NCBI GenBank assembly: GCA_040954595.2
Contig: CM082580.2
Span: 14,446,001 to 14,510,000 of the forward strand
Direction of reading: 5' to 3'
DNA from: Balanoglossus misakiensis
Lineage: Eukaryota; Hemichordata
Length of the DNA: 64,000 nt
The position numbers were made by a program, and so were the translations under genes. The notes beneath the pieces were generated by a model. It was not told the DNA's origin. It ran no database searches and was given only the letters and a program-made list of their open reading frames with translations. Positions 23,198-37,330 of the stretch are shown here, piece after piece (position 1 is the first letter of the stretch; every line of letters begins with the position of its first letter).

Positions 23198-26100
23198 ATG
23201 GCCACCTTAGAGACAAGTTACAGGCGGCTTGATTCATATTATGATGAAGAGACAGAGTTACCCCCAGATGAAAGAGATGTTATGGTCCATGTCAGTGACA
23301 ATACAAAATGTAAGTTAAAAAAGTTACTCAGAGATACAATTACATGTATCATCATTCCCAGACAGATTTTGACTGTCAACACCTGAAACGTTTTTTATCA
23401 TTCTATTTTTTGAAAACAACAAAAGCAATTAGATTAAATGAGAGGGGGTCTAAAGTCTACATTTTAAACCAAAGTCTACATTTTAAATTTAGATTTCATA
23501 GAAGTGTTATATTTTCATATTACAGCCAAATGGAACCACATTGAAAATTTGGATGAGTTTTTCACCAGAGTATATCACTACCATCAGAAACATGGCTTCT
23601 CATGTATGATGTTTGCGGAGATCTTTGAGCTAATGTAAGTTTCAAGTATCATCCAACAAAATGTTCTAGCTTTGAACAAAATGAATGTACAAGTTACATA
23701 TTAAAACTGCAGCTGGCTGTGTGTAGAGGCATATTGATGAATCAGCATAATTCTCATGGGAAGTGATGCTGATTAGAATAATTGTATGGTTGAATGAACA
23801 GCCATGTTTGGCACACTAAGTCACCATCTAAAAATCTACATTTGTACAGATTTAAAGTAGTTCTAGTAAAAAATTAAAAATGGCACAATTTCTACACTGT
23901 CCACAGATTTTTTGTTTATTTAAAAAAAAGGCAAAAGACATAGCCCAAATGATGTTTGATGTATGTGCGTCACAGTAAATAAAATATACAACTGGAAAGC
24001 AGGTTGTCATAGCATTAAGGTAATCATGTGACAGTCATGTGAGGTGACACATCTGCCATGAGCATTTACAAATTATAGAGGGGCCTGTGTTTTGAGAGGT
24101 AAAGATTGTCCGTAAACCTTAACTTGTACATGTATGTACATTTTAATGGATGATAATTTTTTTTTTCTGCCTGCAGTCAGTTTGTGTTTGTTGTACTATT
24201 CTCAACATTTCTCCTGCAATGTGTGGACTACATGGTCTTGTTTGGAGAGAAGAGGGTCAACACCACTTCACCCATGGGTAAAGTCACCATCGGTGATGCC
24301 ATTGTGCCACTGGATCAGTGCACTAGCAAGTAAGATATTGTCTCTGTGTTGATATGTTTTACTACCACATCTTTGTATGTTCCGAAACCAGAGCTTATTA
24401 ATGTGGGGTAAAATTCACCAGAAAAACATCAGAATTTAACTTACTAGTTCTAATTTCGAGTAGTTTTAGTAATATTTATTGGTAATTGCTCTTTTTAGGA
24501 AAATCATCAATATTGGTTAAAAATGCCTTTCTTACATGTAATCTGTATTGTGCACTGAGTCATATATGTTACAGACATATGTTTTGATTCATACCTTATT
24601 ATTATTTTACATTTCTTGATATAGTCTAGATCCTATCATCATAATCTGTTTGCTGATTGCTGGCATATTCTGGTTACTGAGATTGGTCAAAGTGGTCTAC
24701 CATTTCTTCCAATTCTGGGAAATCAGATCTTTCTACACAACTGCCCTGAAGATCAGTGCAGTAAGTATGCATACACAGGCGACCTTCTATCTCTGACAAG
24801 GTCACCATCTGCTCCAGTTTTCTGACATTGCATAGTAGTTTTGGTCAAGTGTATTTGTGTATCCGTAACATTGCTATATTTGCATCAGAGGCAAACAGCA
24901 GGAAGTTTACCCTATGAAAACAGTCAAGGGTCAACTACGTCGTTGTGCATCCACATTGTTACACATCACACCATGATTATCACTGTTTTCATAAATACAT
25001 TTATTTTGACACCTTTATGTGAATTGCTGGAGATGGCATTCTTGCTAAATGAGACCAGTAGACCCATTTACAATCTATGACTAAACCTGCTATACACTCT
25101 TCAGGTTTTTCCCCTTTAAATTTTTTAATGAGCAAAATGTAACAGATGTGTTTTTGATTGCACAGAATGAACTGCCTAACACCACCTGGCATGAAGTGTT
25201 AAAAAAAGTACAACTTGTGCAGAAGGAAGAACAGATGTGTATACACAAAGCTGAGCTGACTGAGTTGGGTATGTTGGTTCTCACAATCATTGCATACAAC
25301 TTTGAGTGTCTTGTCAAAACTGCTTGTAAAATCATATTCTGTTTTTTTTTTGTCCAAGAGGAGTCTTCTGGAAGTATCAGGAGGTTCACTCTTGTAAGAT
25401 TTGTTGAACAGACAATGTCGTAATGTCTTGTTGATTATGCACAAATTGAAAAAAAGACCATATTGACCACTAAAAGACAGAATTTCCATCAAGAAGTGAT
25501 TTTAATTTCTAAATCATGTATTTTGTCTCTAGATATTTACCATAGGATATTAAGATTTAAGAATTACATGGTTGCTATGATCAACAAGTCACTAATACCA
25601 GTCAATATATTCCTCCCATTCCATGGAGATGTGTAAGTATTTTATTTGTATGTTTTGTAATCTTTAACATGTGTGGCCATTGCACTAGTGTGATGTCTCT
25701 GTATATAAATCTTAGACAAAACAAAATGGCTTTTTGCAGCTGTTTGTAAATTGATGATTGTAATCGCTATGTTTTTGTCAACATGAGGTACTGTGTGTGC
25801 CTATATTCTAAGACAAGTCTTATATTGTCTGATTTTAAATTTCCATTCTAATTTGTTGACAGTTATTAAATTATGCTCACATGTGTTCACATTTTCCAGG
25901 GTGTTTCTTACCAACGGTTACAAGTACAATCTGGAGATGATCTTGTTCTGTAAGTACCTTGTAGTCAAAGTTTTAGGTGTGTGAAATTCTCAGGTTGCCT
26001 GCAATCTTTTAGGACACAACAAAAGTGGTATTGCTGTGATCACATCTTTGACAAAGTCATGCCTTTGTTGTCTTTTGAATGTCAATTATATTTTATAAAT

Positions 26101-29100
26101 GATTCTGTTTGACTCACACCCCTCTGATTTAACTGCAGGGGGTCCTTGGTCTCCATTTGAAAATAAATGGCATTTACAAGAGGATTATAAGAAACAGGCA
26201 AAGAGGCAAGAACTAGCAGCAAAGTAAGTTCTTTCATCAAAATTAATATCTCATTAGCTCCCATTTGGTATATGTGTATCAATGGGACTCATCAGTCAGC
26301 ATCCATCTGCCACTCTGTCTGTCTGTTGTTGATATGCATGACAAAACTTCTAAAATCTCCAGAAGTCACAGCTTATGTAATTTTATAACTTTCACCTACA
26401 ATAATATTTTTTATTTCTCCTCTTAATTTTCAGATTATCTCGTCGGATTCTGTGGATAGGGCTTGCTAACTTTGTGCTATGTCCGTTCATTCTACTGTGG
26501 CAGATATTTTACTCATTCTTCAGTTATGCTGATCTCATTAAAAGACAGCCCGGTGTGCTTGGCTCTCGTAGATGGTAAGCCTCATCAAGATTTTGCTGTT
26601 TGTTGCTGAAAATAGAATGCTGGCCTTACAGTCGTATGTTAGATCCTTGTCTTGTATCATTCTGCAATCTGAACTCTGATATGTTGTGTTTTCAGGTCAA
26701 ATTATGGCAAATTGTACCTGCGACACTTTAATGAACTTGATCATGAATTTCAGGCTAGGTAAGTGGTAATGAAGCAATTCCTAAGTAGAAGAATACTGAT
26801 TTGTAAATCCTCTAACTATTGACATTTGATACTAATCCACATTTTTATGTGAAACTTTTAAAGATGTTATGAATAATACGGTGATTTGTCTGAGATGAAA
26901 ATGTGCTTGAAAATCAATCTTGCTGTAAGTTATCTGTGGTCTATCTCCTTGAATTATCCCTACTATTGCTATTAGGTGACATTGAGCTTTCTCTCGTTAT
27001 TTTGTATTGAAACTCCTAATTTGCTGATTTTCATTGTCAGGCTTGCCAGAGGGTATAAACCATCGGGCAAATACATGAATGTATTTGTGTCTGAGATGTT
27101 AGCTGTCTTTGCACAGTAAGTCTTATGTCTTATTTATAAACTGTTTTGTGATATTATATGTTAGAATATGCAGCGACATTTGGATGTACTGGACCATACT
27201 TATTCTGAATAACCACATACAGTTGAAAGCATTGTCATGTATGAGAGAGATACTGAGATCTGAGAAAACATGCCAATGTGTAATGAATGAAACTATCATG
27301 CATATACCAGTACTCATATGTGATGTCTAGAAATCATTATAGACTTATACAGCATCACTCTTGTGTATTATTGTCTTACAGAAATATTGCCTTCTTTGCC
27401 GCCTCTATTCTGGCAGTGCTGATAGTACTTACTGTATATGACGAAGATGTTCTCACTGTAGAACATGTACTGACACTGATGACAATCCTAGGTTAGATAC
27501 TTTCTTTGTATTATACCAACCAAACCTAAGTCAAAGTGTATCTGAAATTAACCCCCTCCCCCCACAAAACACTCAAGGAAGAAATTAACTAGTTCAAAGT
27601 TATTTTACAGTCAATGTATCATTGCACATCTCTGTGGTTAAAAGTTCATCTGACCAAACTTTTGAAATGAATTTTCTTTTTGTCTGACAGGTCTTGCTGT
27701 AACATGTTGTAGGATGTTCATCCCAGATGAGGTGCCTGCATTATACTTGTCTGTCTGTGACTAAATGTTGTTAGGCTTTTCATGAAAATACAGCAAAGTG
27801 TGCGTGAAGACAGCACAACCTTTTCACTTGTATACAGCAGTGGCCAGAGTGATGCTTGTGAATGATAGAGCGCTCCACATGTTCTGTAGTTGCCAGGGGT
27901 AGGCTGAGAGAGATTGGTAATCCATTTATTTTGTCATCTCTGATAGTATCTGGTATGGTGCCCGGAGAGGTTAATGCAAAGTATCTTGGCTCAGCTGCAT
28001 TATATTCCGGATAGCTGGAAAGGAACTGCTCATACATGGAAAACGAGGGATGAGTTTTCCAGACTCTTCCAGTACAAGGCGGTGAGTTCCTTGGAAACTC
28101 CAGATTTTACTATGTACAAGTTTATTGTTCTTTAACTGCACCAATCTGTCTGTTCAAAAGTAACATAGAGTAGCGGTATGTGTTTTTAAGTAACAGAAAC
28201 TGAATTACATTGTTCTGTTTTTTTCAGGTCCATTATTTAGAAGAGTTAGTCAGCCCATTAGTGACTCCATACATGTTGTGTTTCAAACTGCGACACAAGG
28301 CATTGGATATTGTTGATTTCTATCATAACTTCACAGTGGATGTGGTCGGCGTGGGAGACGTGTGCTCGTTTGCGCAGATGAATGTCAAGAAACATGGCAA
28401 TCCACAGGTCAGTTGGCCACATGTAGTCAATCTTCAAAATTAACTGTGTGAACTATTCTGTATAAATAAGATTTCCAGCATAGCTGACATACTATAAAAT
28501 TTTATGCGGGAAGTGTTGATGTTCAAATTTCATTTCCATTTCTTGAGGGCGCTATAACTGCACCTCCCACTGTTCCCATCATACCCACAATGCCACTAAT
28601 CAGTCATTCAATATATAAAACACAAAAGTGTAGCCTGAGGCACAACTTTGATAAAAGGCTGAATTATTTTCTGTCTCTCCTTGATTTACCAAAATTGTAG
28701 TGGATGAATGAAAATACAACAGAAGCCACACAGTACCAACAGGCAGAAGATGGAAAGTGTGAGCTGTCCCTCATGCATTTTACAGTAAGGATCAGTCCCT
28801 CATCAATTCTGAGTTGCAAAACTAGCCATGACATCCTATGTTTACACACCCAGTCATTTTCACCTGTGAATGACTCTGCACAAAAGTAGAAGATAGACAG
28901 AAGCCAGCCAAACAAGTCAGAATCTCTTTCACAAGTTCTAATGTTTTCTCAAAATCATTTTTGTCCATTTTTTCTGCCAGATGACCAACCCCAAATGGAA
29001 GCCACCAGATGACAGTAATATGTACATCAGTGCTCTCAAAAACCAAGGTTTGTGACAAAATATATTCAGTTGGTCAGTTTGCAGGCACAGCAAATGAAAT

Positions 29101-30866
29101 ACACATACCCTCCAAAAAATAAATACTGTCCATGTGATGAAGCTATTAAGCCAGTATATTCATACTGACAATTTTATTTTTTTTACAGCCCAGAGAGATG
29201 TGGCATTGCTAGGTAGAGTTGAGGCAGAAAACAACGCATTGACGACATCGCTGTATTCAATACAGTCAGTGGAAGGAGGGGTACGTACAACAGTGCAATC
29301 ATCATTATAACCCTATCATCCCTTATTTTTCCAAATGTATGGGTCTCACCAATTGCTAGAAATGACCGGGTTGGACCATTTTTGCCAGGAAAACTGATGA
29401 AGATCATAGGGCACAATTCTTAGTCGATTTCAAAAACTGGCAATTCACCGGAATATCTCTTGAATGTCCCAGGATTATTGATGTCTGAGTTTGTATGTTC
29501 CCTGAGTATAAAGAGCTGCAATAACAGCAGTAACGTGCCTTTGTATCAAATACGTTTTTGCAATGCAGCTAATTTGCCTAATCCTGTGTCTGATTCAACA
29601 GCTGAGCAGTCTGCTTGGAAGCATAGCTTTGCAACATAAGTTGGGAACTCCAATCTCAGTGCCCGGGTCTGGACCTACCTCTATGGGTACAATGACTCCC
29701 AGCATGCCCCCTGGCAACTATGGGGCTGGACCATCAACAGGAACAGTTAGGGGGAGTGTGTCCAGAACAGAGGGACCGTTTAGAGCCAGTGCTAATGGAC
29801 TGCTTGGAAGGTAAGACCTCTTGTTAAGTATTGCGTTATTTGGCATGGAGGAGATTGTTGAACACAACATATATATTGCCATTGAATACTTTGTTAACTT
29901 AGCTGCACTTTTTTTCTCATCAACTCCTTTCCACCATGACAGCATCCACAGTTCAGGTCTTACCATGAGCATCCAGGGATCAGGTTCTTTGAATCAGAGC
30001 ATAATTGACCCTGCAGTCACCAACGCAGAATTTGCAACGGCCGATATGAATTTCAGTGCAGTCTACATGCATCAGGTAGGGGGGCTTCCTTCATCACCCT
30101 GTGTGATGAGTGTTATTTGTTGTATGTTTTTTGTGGTGTTCCTTTTCCATTGATTAATATTTGATGTTGTGTCCATAGTCCTTACAAAGCCTTTACTGAA
30201 AACATCTGTTTTCCTGTAAGATCAGAACAAGTTCACGACTCAATATTCATTAAATACTTCCCTACACTTTTACGAAACAGATGCATGATCGAAGAGTCAA
30301 TGTGAACACTCAGATGCCAATCAACACAGAGTGGCAGCAACAGGATGAGGAGGCCAGGAGATTGTGGCACAGCGCAGAAACGGAGAGTCCGGAAAGGCAG
30401 CAACATGCCCTGCCACTGTCCGGAATGTCACAGTTGTCATCAAGGAAGATCTCCAGTAATGTGGTTGATGAGGAAGAAGAAGAGGAGGAGGAGGAGGAAT
30501 TGAATGATGATGATAGACCACCCACTGAGCATGTGCTAGTTGACATCAACAGGTAAGGGAATAATGTATTGCTATTTCTGGCATTGCAAATCTGCTCTCT
30601 GTAGCCAGATGTGTCAAATCATGAAATGAAAGATATTTCAGCCGAGCCAGATGATGACACAGGCATCAAAGACTGTGATGCATTACTAAATGCAGTCAAA
30701 ACATGACCATCCAGCTAATAACTATCCTAATTCCTTGTAGCTCATCATTGGTAAATTTCAGTGAAAAATATCTTTGTTTCAGCATGAAAGATCAAGTACA
30801 TGTAATTTGCTATCATTTTGTATCTTCTCTTTTCTTTTTCACAGACCACCTCATGCCTCAGTCTGA
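23198..30866 (+). CDS. ATG9: Autophagy-related protein 9 (lipid scramblase)
   Basis: 22 coding exons with continuous phase: 23198-23309, 23526-23634, 24177-24329, 24625-24760, 25166-25268, 25533-25632, 25900-25949, 26139-26223, 26434-26574, 26696-26758, 27041-27115, 27382-27491, 27691-27731, 27947-28081, 28228-28407, 28701-28784, 28981-29047, 29189-29280, 29602-29810, 29943-30075, 30281-30552, 30845-30866. They encode 823 aa; human ATG9A has 839. Family-specific stretches: WNHIENLDEFFTRVY, HKAELTELDIYHRILRFKNY, LRHFNELDHEF, LTVYDEDVLTVEHVLT, NFTVDVVGVGDVCSFAQM. Transmembrane helices lie near residues 75-97, 128-148, 288-312 and 376-398, with membrane-re-entrant helices such as residues 473-490. 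The family forms trimeric scramblases on Golgi/endosome-derived vesicles that seed autophagosomes together with ATG2. YRRL at residues 8-11 is a YxxPhi sorting motif. The tail has a run of glutamates near residue 790. Confidence 0.97.
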
Positions 30867-32150
30867 TTGTATTATCCACCGAGAAGAACCATTCCTGGAT
30901 GAAGTGTTTTGTGTCACATAATACCTAGTATATCTGGACATCAATTTCAAACGCATAATTATGAACATTACGTTCAGAGGCTTAAAATACTGCTTGCTTC
31001 ATTACTACCAAATGCTGCATTCATGTGAACGATGTCTAGTTATAAAATCTGGATTTTGAGTGGAGTTCTGTAGTGTCAGTGTCACTTACTGTTAGTACCA
31101 CATGTTTTTTGTGGGGGTTGATGTTTCAATTAAGCTTCCTCTAAACACACTTTTGATTCAAAATCATTATTCCATTCACTCTGTCCTTTTCAAAGCTAAC
31201 AAACAAAGAAATAAGTGCCATTATTGAGCCAACAAGTTTAGAAAATCCAAATATGAGCCTTTGAACCTCATCCTACGAGATACAAGTCTCATACTATGAG
31301 ATATAATTTACATAAATCCATTTTACTCTAATGTGTAGTGTATTTCTATGAAGTCACTCTGTCTTCTGTGTTTATGAGTGTCAATCATGCAGTCATAGCT
31401 TTAATCTGGCATGGGGGAGGAATGCAGAAACAGTTTACAACCGTGGTCTCATGCTTTGTATACTGACATCATGAGGATTAGGTTAATAGTAATTACTGTG
31501 CAAATCATATTATCTGAGCAAACACTGAAATTTAACAGCATTAGATTTCCACATGCAGTGCCTCTGTGACTTCTTTTATTTTTCTTGAAGAGTTTATAGC
31601 CTGGGACATTGTCATCAAGCATGTTTGATTTATTCATGGCTTTTATAGTTCAGTTTCATTTTATGAAAGTTAATTTCCTCAGGGTCAAGTTTTGTGTTCA
31701 GTGCATTCACAGGTAAACATGCATATTTATTTAAGATAGTTCCCAACCCCCAAATAGCATAAAGATTTGCATGAGCAAGACGTTACATGTTGTATCAACA
31801 TTAAATGGTTTTCATCTTGAAGGATGTTTTTATTTCTGTTTGTGGTGCCATTCTACCATCAAGAACTTTAGTAGATTTTAAAGAAATCTTCAATCTAACT
31901 TGCATGTTACGAATACCAAAGTTAGCATAGAAACATTTAACCAAATGTCGATGGCCAACCACGAGTGAGAAACTGACATTAAATATGAAGATGCTACAAT
32001 TTTTACTGTGGATTTTGTCAAGAGGATTCTAATATTCCACCCCACAGGAAGTCATAAGAGCCTTACTGGTAGTGTGAACACATTTAATTTTATTATATAT
32101 AGTCAAAATAAAAATAAATAAAGAGATAAAAAGGTACTTTATTTTTATTC
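30867..32150 (+). other. ATG9: 3' UTR of ATG9
   Basis: After the TGA (30864-30866) the sequence is AT-rich and non-coding. The first AATAAA signals are a cluster at 32107-32122, suggesting a 3' UTR of about 1.25 kb. The extent is inferred from this cluster only. Confidence 0.5.
32107..32122 (+). terminator. ATG9: Clustered AATAAA polyadenylation signals of ATG9
   Basis: Three overlapping or adjacent AATAAA hexamers start at 32107, 32113 and 32117. Confidence 0.55.
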
Positions 32151-32959
32151 CGAAAAGTTTTGCCTGTACAAAATGTTTTTATCAACAGACAGTATGTAGG
32201 GTTACAATTTTTGTTAGGTCGGTGTATAAATTATGCATGGAAGTTATCGTGCAGTGTGTGATAGCTGTGTGATTTTTTCAAAAAGTTTTCGAGTTTTGTG
32301 ATGCCATGTTTTGAGCTAAATTGTGTAATCGACGTTGTTATTCAGGACCTAATCAGTTATATAAGAAATTATGCGCACACATGCTTACAAATTTGCATAA
32401 TGTTGCATCAGTATGAAATACATCAAAAATATATCAGTTGGTAAATTTCAAATATGTGCACTTTTACTAGACCAGTTTAACCAAACAGGTCGTTGTTTGT
32501 CAGACTGATAGGAAAAAAATTACATTTAATGTGATGTTGTATACATTTTTTTTTCCTATTGAACATAGCCAGGTGTAATGTTTACATTGCTTGTAACAAT
32601 GACAGTAATTAAGATGTGCTTCTTGGAGACTTCAACAACTTCATTCACGTTCTACTAAAATATTGTAAATTATAATTCTTCCCAGGTGTCAATAAGCTGA
32701 TGTGATTCCACTTTCATATAACTTATTAGATTTACCCACAAAATATTTATTACGTGTATGTTGTATTTTGTTAATTATGCAAGATAAGAATAAAACATTC
32801 TTATATATGGTGCAAGAAACACTTGTCTTGTTCTCTGTTGCATTTCTCAGCTTTCCTGTCACTGATACTGTTGTATACATGCAAATATTCTCATCTCATA
32901 ACTCAGTTTTAGTTTCCGCCCGAAATCCCACTCTCACTTTGAATTATGTATGCCACAAA

Positions 32960-34100
32960 AATACAACCTGAATCGGCCACTCTATCTAAAAGTTACGTTC
33001 CCGTTGTGGCATCTGACGACCAAATTGGCAAATTTGTGCGGCGAGCTTTCCATTCTGAACCTCGGCGTAATTCCACTTTGGGATTTAACGAGATGTGAAT
33101 TGCAATCTGTAGGTGGAATGCGGTTGAAAAGGGAATGATTTGGGCATATTGTCCAGTTTTGTTCGCCAAGGAGATATCGGAATTGGCGGTCCGCATGATC
33201 GAATGGCCACTCGAGTACAGTCAACGATCATTTGCGAAATGAGATTGCAGAGCGTGTCTGCTGAAAGTGATTGTGTTTTGACGAAACCCAGACGAAAATA
33301 GCGAACGAGTTTGACAAATAAATAGCACACACTCTGTGCTGTATTCACAAACCGCTTGGATTTGGCGTGTCGAATCTAAACCTGGCAGGGTTGATGATCG
33401 CTGGTGGTCAGCATGACTTTGCATTATGTCCTGAAGTTAATATTTGATCTTGATGATGATGATGATGATGATGACCACAAATAATTACTTCACTCCTTTC
33501 ATGATTTCGCTGTGTTGAATAGAACATGTGAAAACTTCCAATGATTTATTTACTTTTATGTCATGTTATAAACAATGTATCTCTGTCTGTTGCATTTATA
33601 TGTACACCTGGAACGTTGTAATAGTGATGGTAATAGTGATGAGTAAGATAGAAGTAAAATAAGTATTTAAATTATAAGAAGGTATGAGTGAGTGGAACTT
33701 GATCTGATTGGCCACAAGTAAACAAAATGGCCGGTGAACTTAGCCCCACACTTTTACTCTCACCATCCAATCCTCTTGAATCAGATTCAGCGCTGCTTCT
33801 ACAAATCCGACTTCCCGGCTAATAATTTTTGTCAGCTTCAAATGAACCAGCCGGGCCACATTATTGCTCCCCATTGACGCTGTGTGATTCGTAAGACGCC
33901 GATGTAATTAGAATGTTCAGTCGATCAAAAGCGCCGAGGTGAATTCCGATTTAATGACTCGTATGAACAATAAGTATCAAACCAGTGGCCGAACGGTCCA
34001 CTGGGAATGATGTCTAATACTGAGAGATATGCCCGTTTCCAATGAAAGGATGAGGCTTTAATTAATTCACAGGGAACTGAATCGGCCATTATAGAATAGA
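32960..34100. promoter_or_regulatory. Candidate non-coding regulatory block
   Basis: CpG-bearing sequence with no coding potential and binding-site-like words: TAATTA at 33905 and 34059 (homeodomain core) and AACAAT at 33966 (SOX core). The 12-mer CTGAATCGGCCA occurs at both edges (32968-32979 and 34077-34088). Without alignment to another species this is only a suggestion. Confidence 0.22.
33451..33474 (+). repeat. (TGA)8 microsatellite
   Basis: Eight perfect TGA units. Confidence 0.95.
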
Positions 34101-36929
34101 CTATCTGTGTTACAAGTACTTGTGATTATTTGATTAGGGTTTGGTGATTATCATAGAGATAGAGGTGAGTTTCATGGAAATATCATCTGAAGACAAATTG
34201 CCCAAAGCAGATTTTATTTCATTGATTACCAGTTGCTGTATCCCACAGATGAGTTCAATAAAAATAATAAAGATTTATATTTCCTCTGGGTTCTTTAAGT
34301 TTTTACGATTAAATCATACCTTGAGGATTAGTAATTTTGTTTTGAAAATGAGAAATTAATCACACTGTTAGGTTTGCAATGGTTAGATTGAAATAAGACG
34401 TATTCCTAATTGTCCCATCATTTCTCTACAATGGCAGGGTTGAGGCCAAATAAAATGTTTAGGTTGTGTTGAAAATTTGCATTAGAAAACCAACAACAGA
34501 AAATAATTGTAGATGTGGGTATGAACTCTGTATGGTTACTGCAAAGAAGGAACATTTAAGCTCAAATATGGCATGAAAGGCAGATATAGTTCATCGTTCC
34601 AACCGTTTGCGAGTGTAAGTATAGTCGACTTTTCACCCGTGATTCCACCGTGATTTAATACTATGTTGTTTGATCCTCTGCGTGCAGCAAAAATCTATTT
34701 TAGGCCATACAACCTTCTGACAATCTTTTGAAATCCCAGTGATAAATTCTGCTCTGGTTTTCAAAGCAAGTGGTTCACTCTCACTAAGACTTGATCATTA
34801 ATTGAACGAATAAAATTTACAGGAAATTTGCTGAAATCAGATATATCCCAGTTTTCTAAGCCTCTTTTCTCATGTGTCACTTGTTTCTTATCGACGTATA
34901 TATACTGAATAAACTGTCCATGCGGTCGATGTTGTCGTTTTTTAAATTAGTGTTCAATAAAAAAATGTCTGGATCTTTTTGTTCATTTTAAACTAGAAGC
35001 CTGGAAATTTTCTGTTTACCTCACGGGAGATATTTCAATGGAAAACAAAGGTCCAATACTACAGTAGATAATCAATTTCATGCAAGAATCTGGGATGGAG
35101 ATGGCCGTGCATTTAATTAAATTCGTGAGCACGTTCATAGCTGTTCTGTTATTTTTTCATCAGAACGGGTCAACATTTTAGTGGCGCCATAAATGAAATA
35201 TTTCTAAGAATCTAATACGGATCTTTATTCTCTTGTAAAAGACTGTAATGTCACAATACACATATTCCACAAAAGGTACACATTTGCTGAATTCAATGCT
35301 GATATTCCTATCGCTTTTAATTTTGTACATATATAAATCTGTATGTCTAACACGACATTGCCAGCGGCTTTGATATTTCTATTACTGACCCATTTTGGGG
35401 TTTTTAACTGTATCTTTGGTGAATTTACAGCGAAATTAGATCAGACAATCTGTGACAAAATGGCCCCAAGATATTACCAGTTCCTTAATTTTAGCTTCAA
35501 ATGCAATCCTGGGAAAATACACATGACTTTCACGTTTTTTAATGGAGAGAATCAGACAATTCATTATTTAATATTACATTGGTTAATTAAAATGAAATAT
35601 ATGGATAGATACATGTATATCTTAACAGATTTCAGACGCAAGTAGACGATGGTGCCCTGAGAACACTATACCTCTATCTATAAACAACGTGTCATAACTG
35701 GGTCCACCACAAACAAACAATAATATTCCATCAGCCCTGGCTTGTGGTGCATACATTTCATAACTCCTGTACAGCCTGCCGAACTTGTGACTCATATAGA
35801 CTTCATTAAAGCTAGCGAGACAAGGATTCTCAGAAAGTGGATCGATCAGAAAATTCAAGAAGTTTTATGGCAGATACAGAGAGGCTGACGTGTCAAAGTA
35901 TCACATATTATCTGATATTAAAACTGAGTGACAGAATTTCTGAATTTGACTTATTCAACAGTAATTTGGTGGCTTATCTGAATTACACTTAATTTGTCAA
36001 GCTTGACGGATGTAGCATGATAGTGGGATTGGCTTATACCCGGTTTGGCCACCTGGTACCACCACTTAGCAGTGGTTCAAGATAGCCATATTGTAGTTGT
36101 CGCTCTAACACTGCACTACATGTTCAAGGGGATGACTCCAACAGTTTGTAAATGGCTTGTAATGGTGAGGAAATATGACCCTTCTTAATCACTGGGAAAA
36201 TGATGCTATTTCCAGGAAGTATAGAAACTGTTTTTCTGAATGGAACTAAGTGCAGCATAGCGCGCAATAATTGGATTTCTCATTCAAAATTTTGCAAGGT
36301 GAACTGAACTCAAATTTTCATTCTCAAAGTTTAAGAGAGAATAATCTTAAGTTGCATTATTTAGCAAAATATGAGAAAAGGATTAAAACTGTGATTTTTG
36401 AGGTGCATACTACCTTAAACGTATACAGCGTGCTCTATCGCTAACATTTACAAATTATGATACTACCATGGTGAACAAAAATCTGGTTTCAACCAGCTGC
36501 AACTGGTCTATCAATATTTTAAATCTACAATGCAAAGAATTATGAATAATACATGTCTGATCATTTTACAAGCCATTTCAATAAATCAAAACTAAGTCGT
36601 TACGTCAACATTGACTTGCGGAATACAATGTGAAAGTAACTACTGGCCATGTTCGCTGTTCAAAGGGATTTTTCTGTTGAGATTCATTGACAAGGGAACA
36701 CCTGTTTGTACATGTACCTGTACCCCAGGTCTCTGACTTTGTGGTGCACTCATATATTCAAGTTGTAATGACGTGATGCGCCATGCTAATTTGAATTGTT
36801 GGTTGGTTGGTTGTTCCCCATGATGCAACAAAAAAGACTGGCTGATGATAATCTCTACTCTCTTATTCTGCTTGACAGATATTTCCTCAACCACGATCGC
36901 TGTTTCAACGTTCATTTGTTCTGCCCGTC

Positions 36930-37330
36930 TTAGTTAGAAAACCAGACACGTCAAAATGAGATTCGCCATTCCCGGCCACCGAATTAAGTCGCAGGAACGC
37001 TAAGGCGATAAAAGTTTTAGCGCGAGAAATGGGGCGGATGTTAATTTTTCAGCCATCCATTTGTCAAGATTTTCTCGGTCTGACTATTTGCTTTCCCCGT
37101 CTCGGAGGGGGAGGGACCCCAATAAGGTGCATTATAGGGGAATGAACTCATTGCTACATTTTAATTTACCCGATTATGATTTTTTAGTTATGGGGAGAAA
37201 TGGTTTGGTTTGTCCTCATTGAAATGTAGACAAAATAGTCCCTCTACATGACTCCCTATCGCTCGTAATAAAATGGCACAACTATAAATAATGAATTTAT
37301 CCGTTGCGACTTTGATGTCCGACTTGTTTA
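36930..37330. promoter_or_regulatory. Candidate non-coding regulatory block with a small palindrome
   Basis: A higher-GC block in the desert. CGCTAA (36998-37003) and TTAGCG (37017-37022) form inverted arms around GGCGATAAAAGTT. A MEF2-like CTATAAATAA (37282-37291) and a forkhead-like TGTTTAT (37324-37330) lie at the right side. Motif matches are short and by eye. Confidence 0.2.

Noticed and set aside
30310-30549. Minus-strand frame with a poly-serine run inside ATG9
   Set aside because: It is the antisense reading of the glutamate-rich GAG/GAA tract in ATG9 exon 30281-30552.
35343-35645. 100-codon + strand frame with a signal-peptide-like start and a TATATAAA word just upstream
   Set aside because: The TATA word is about ten bases from the ATG, too close for a promoter. 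There is no splice structure, no family match, and the surrounding sequence has the same composition.
36290-36416. Sequence ending TACTACCTTAA, resembling a TTAA-type repeat terminus
   Set aside because: No matching left end or second copy in the window.
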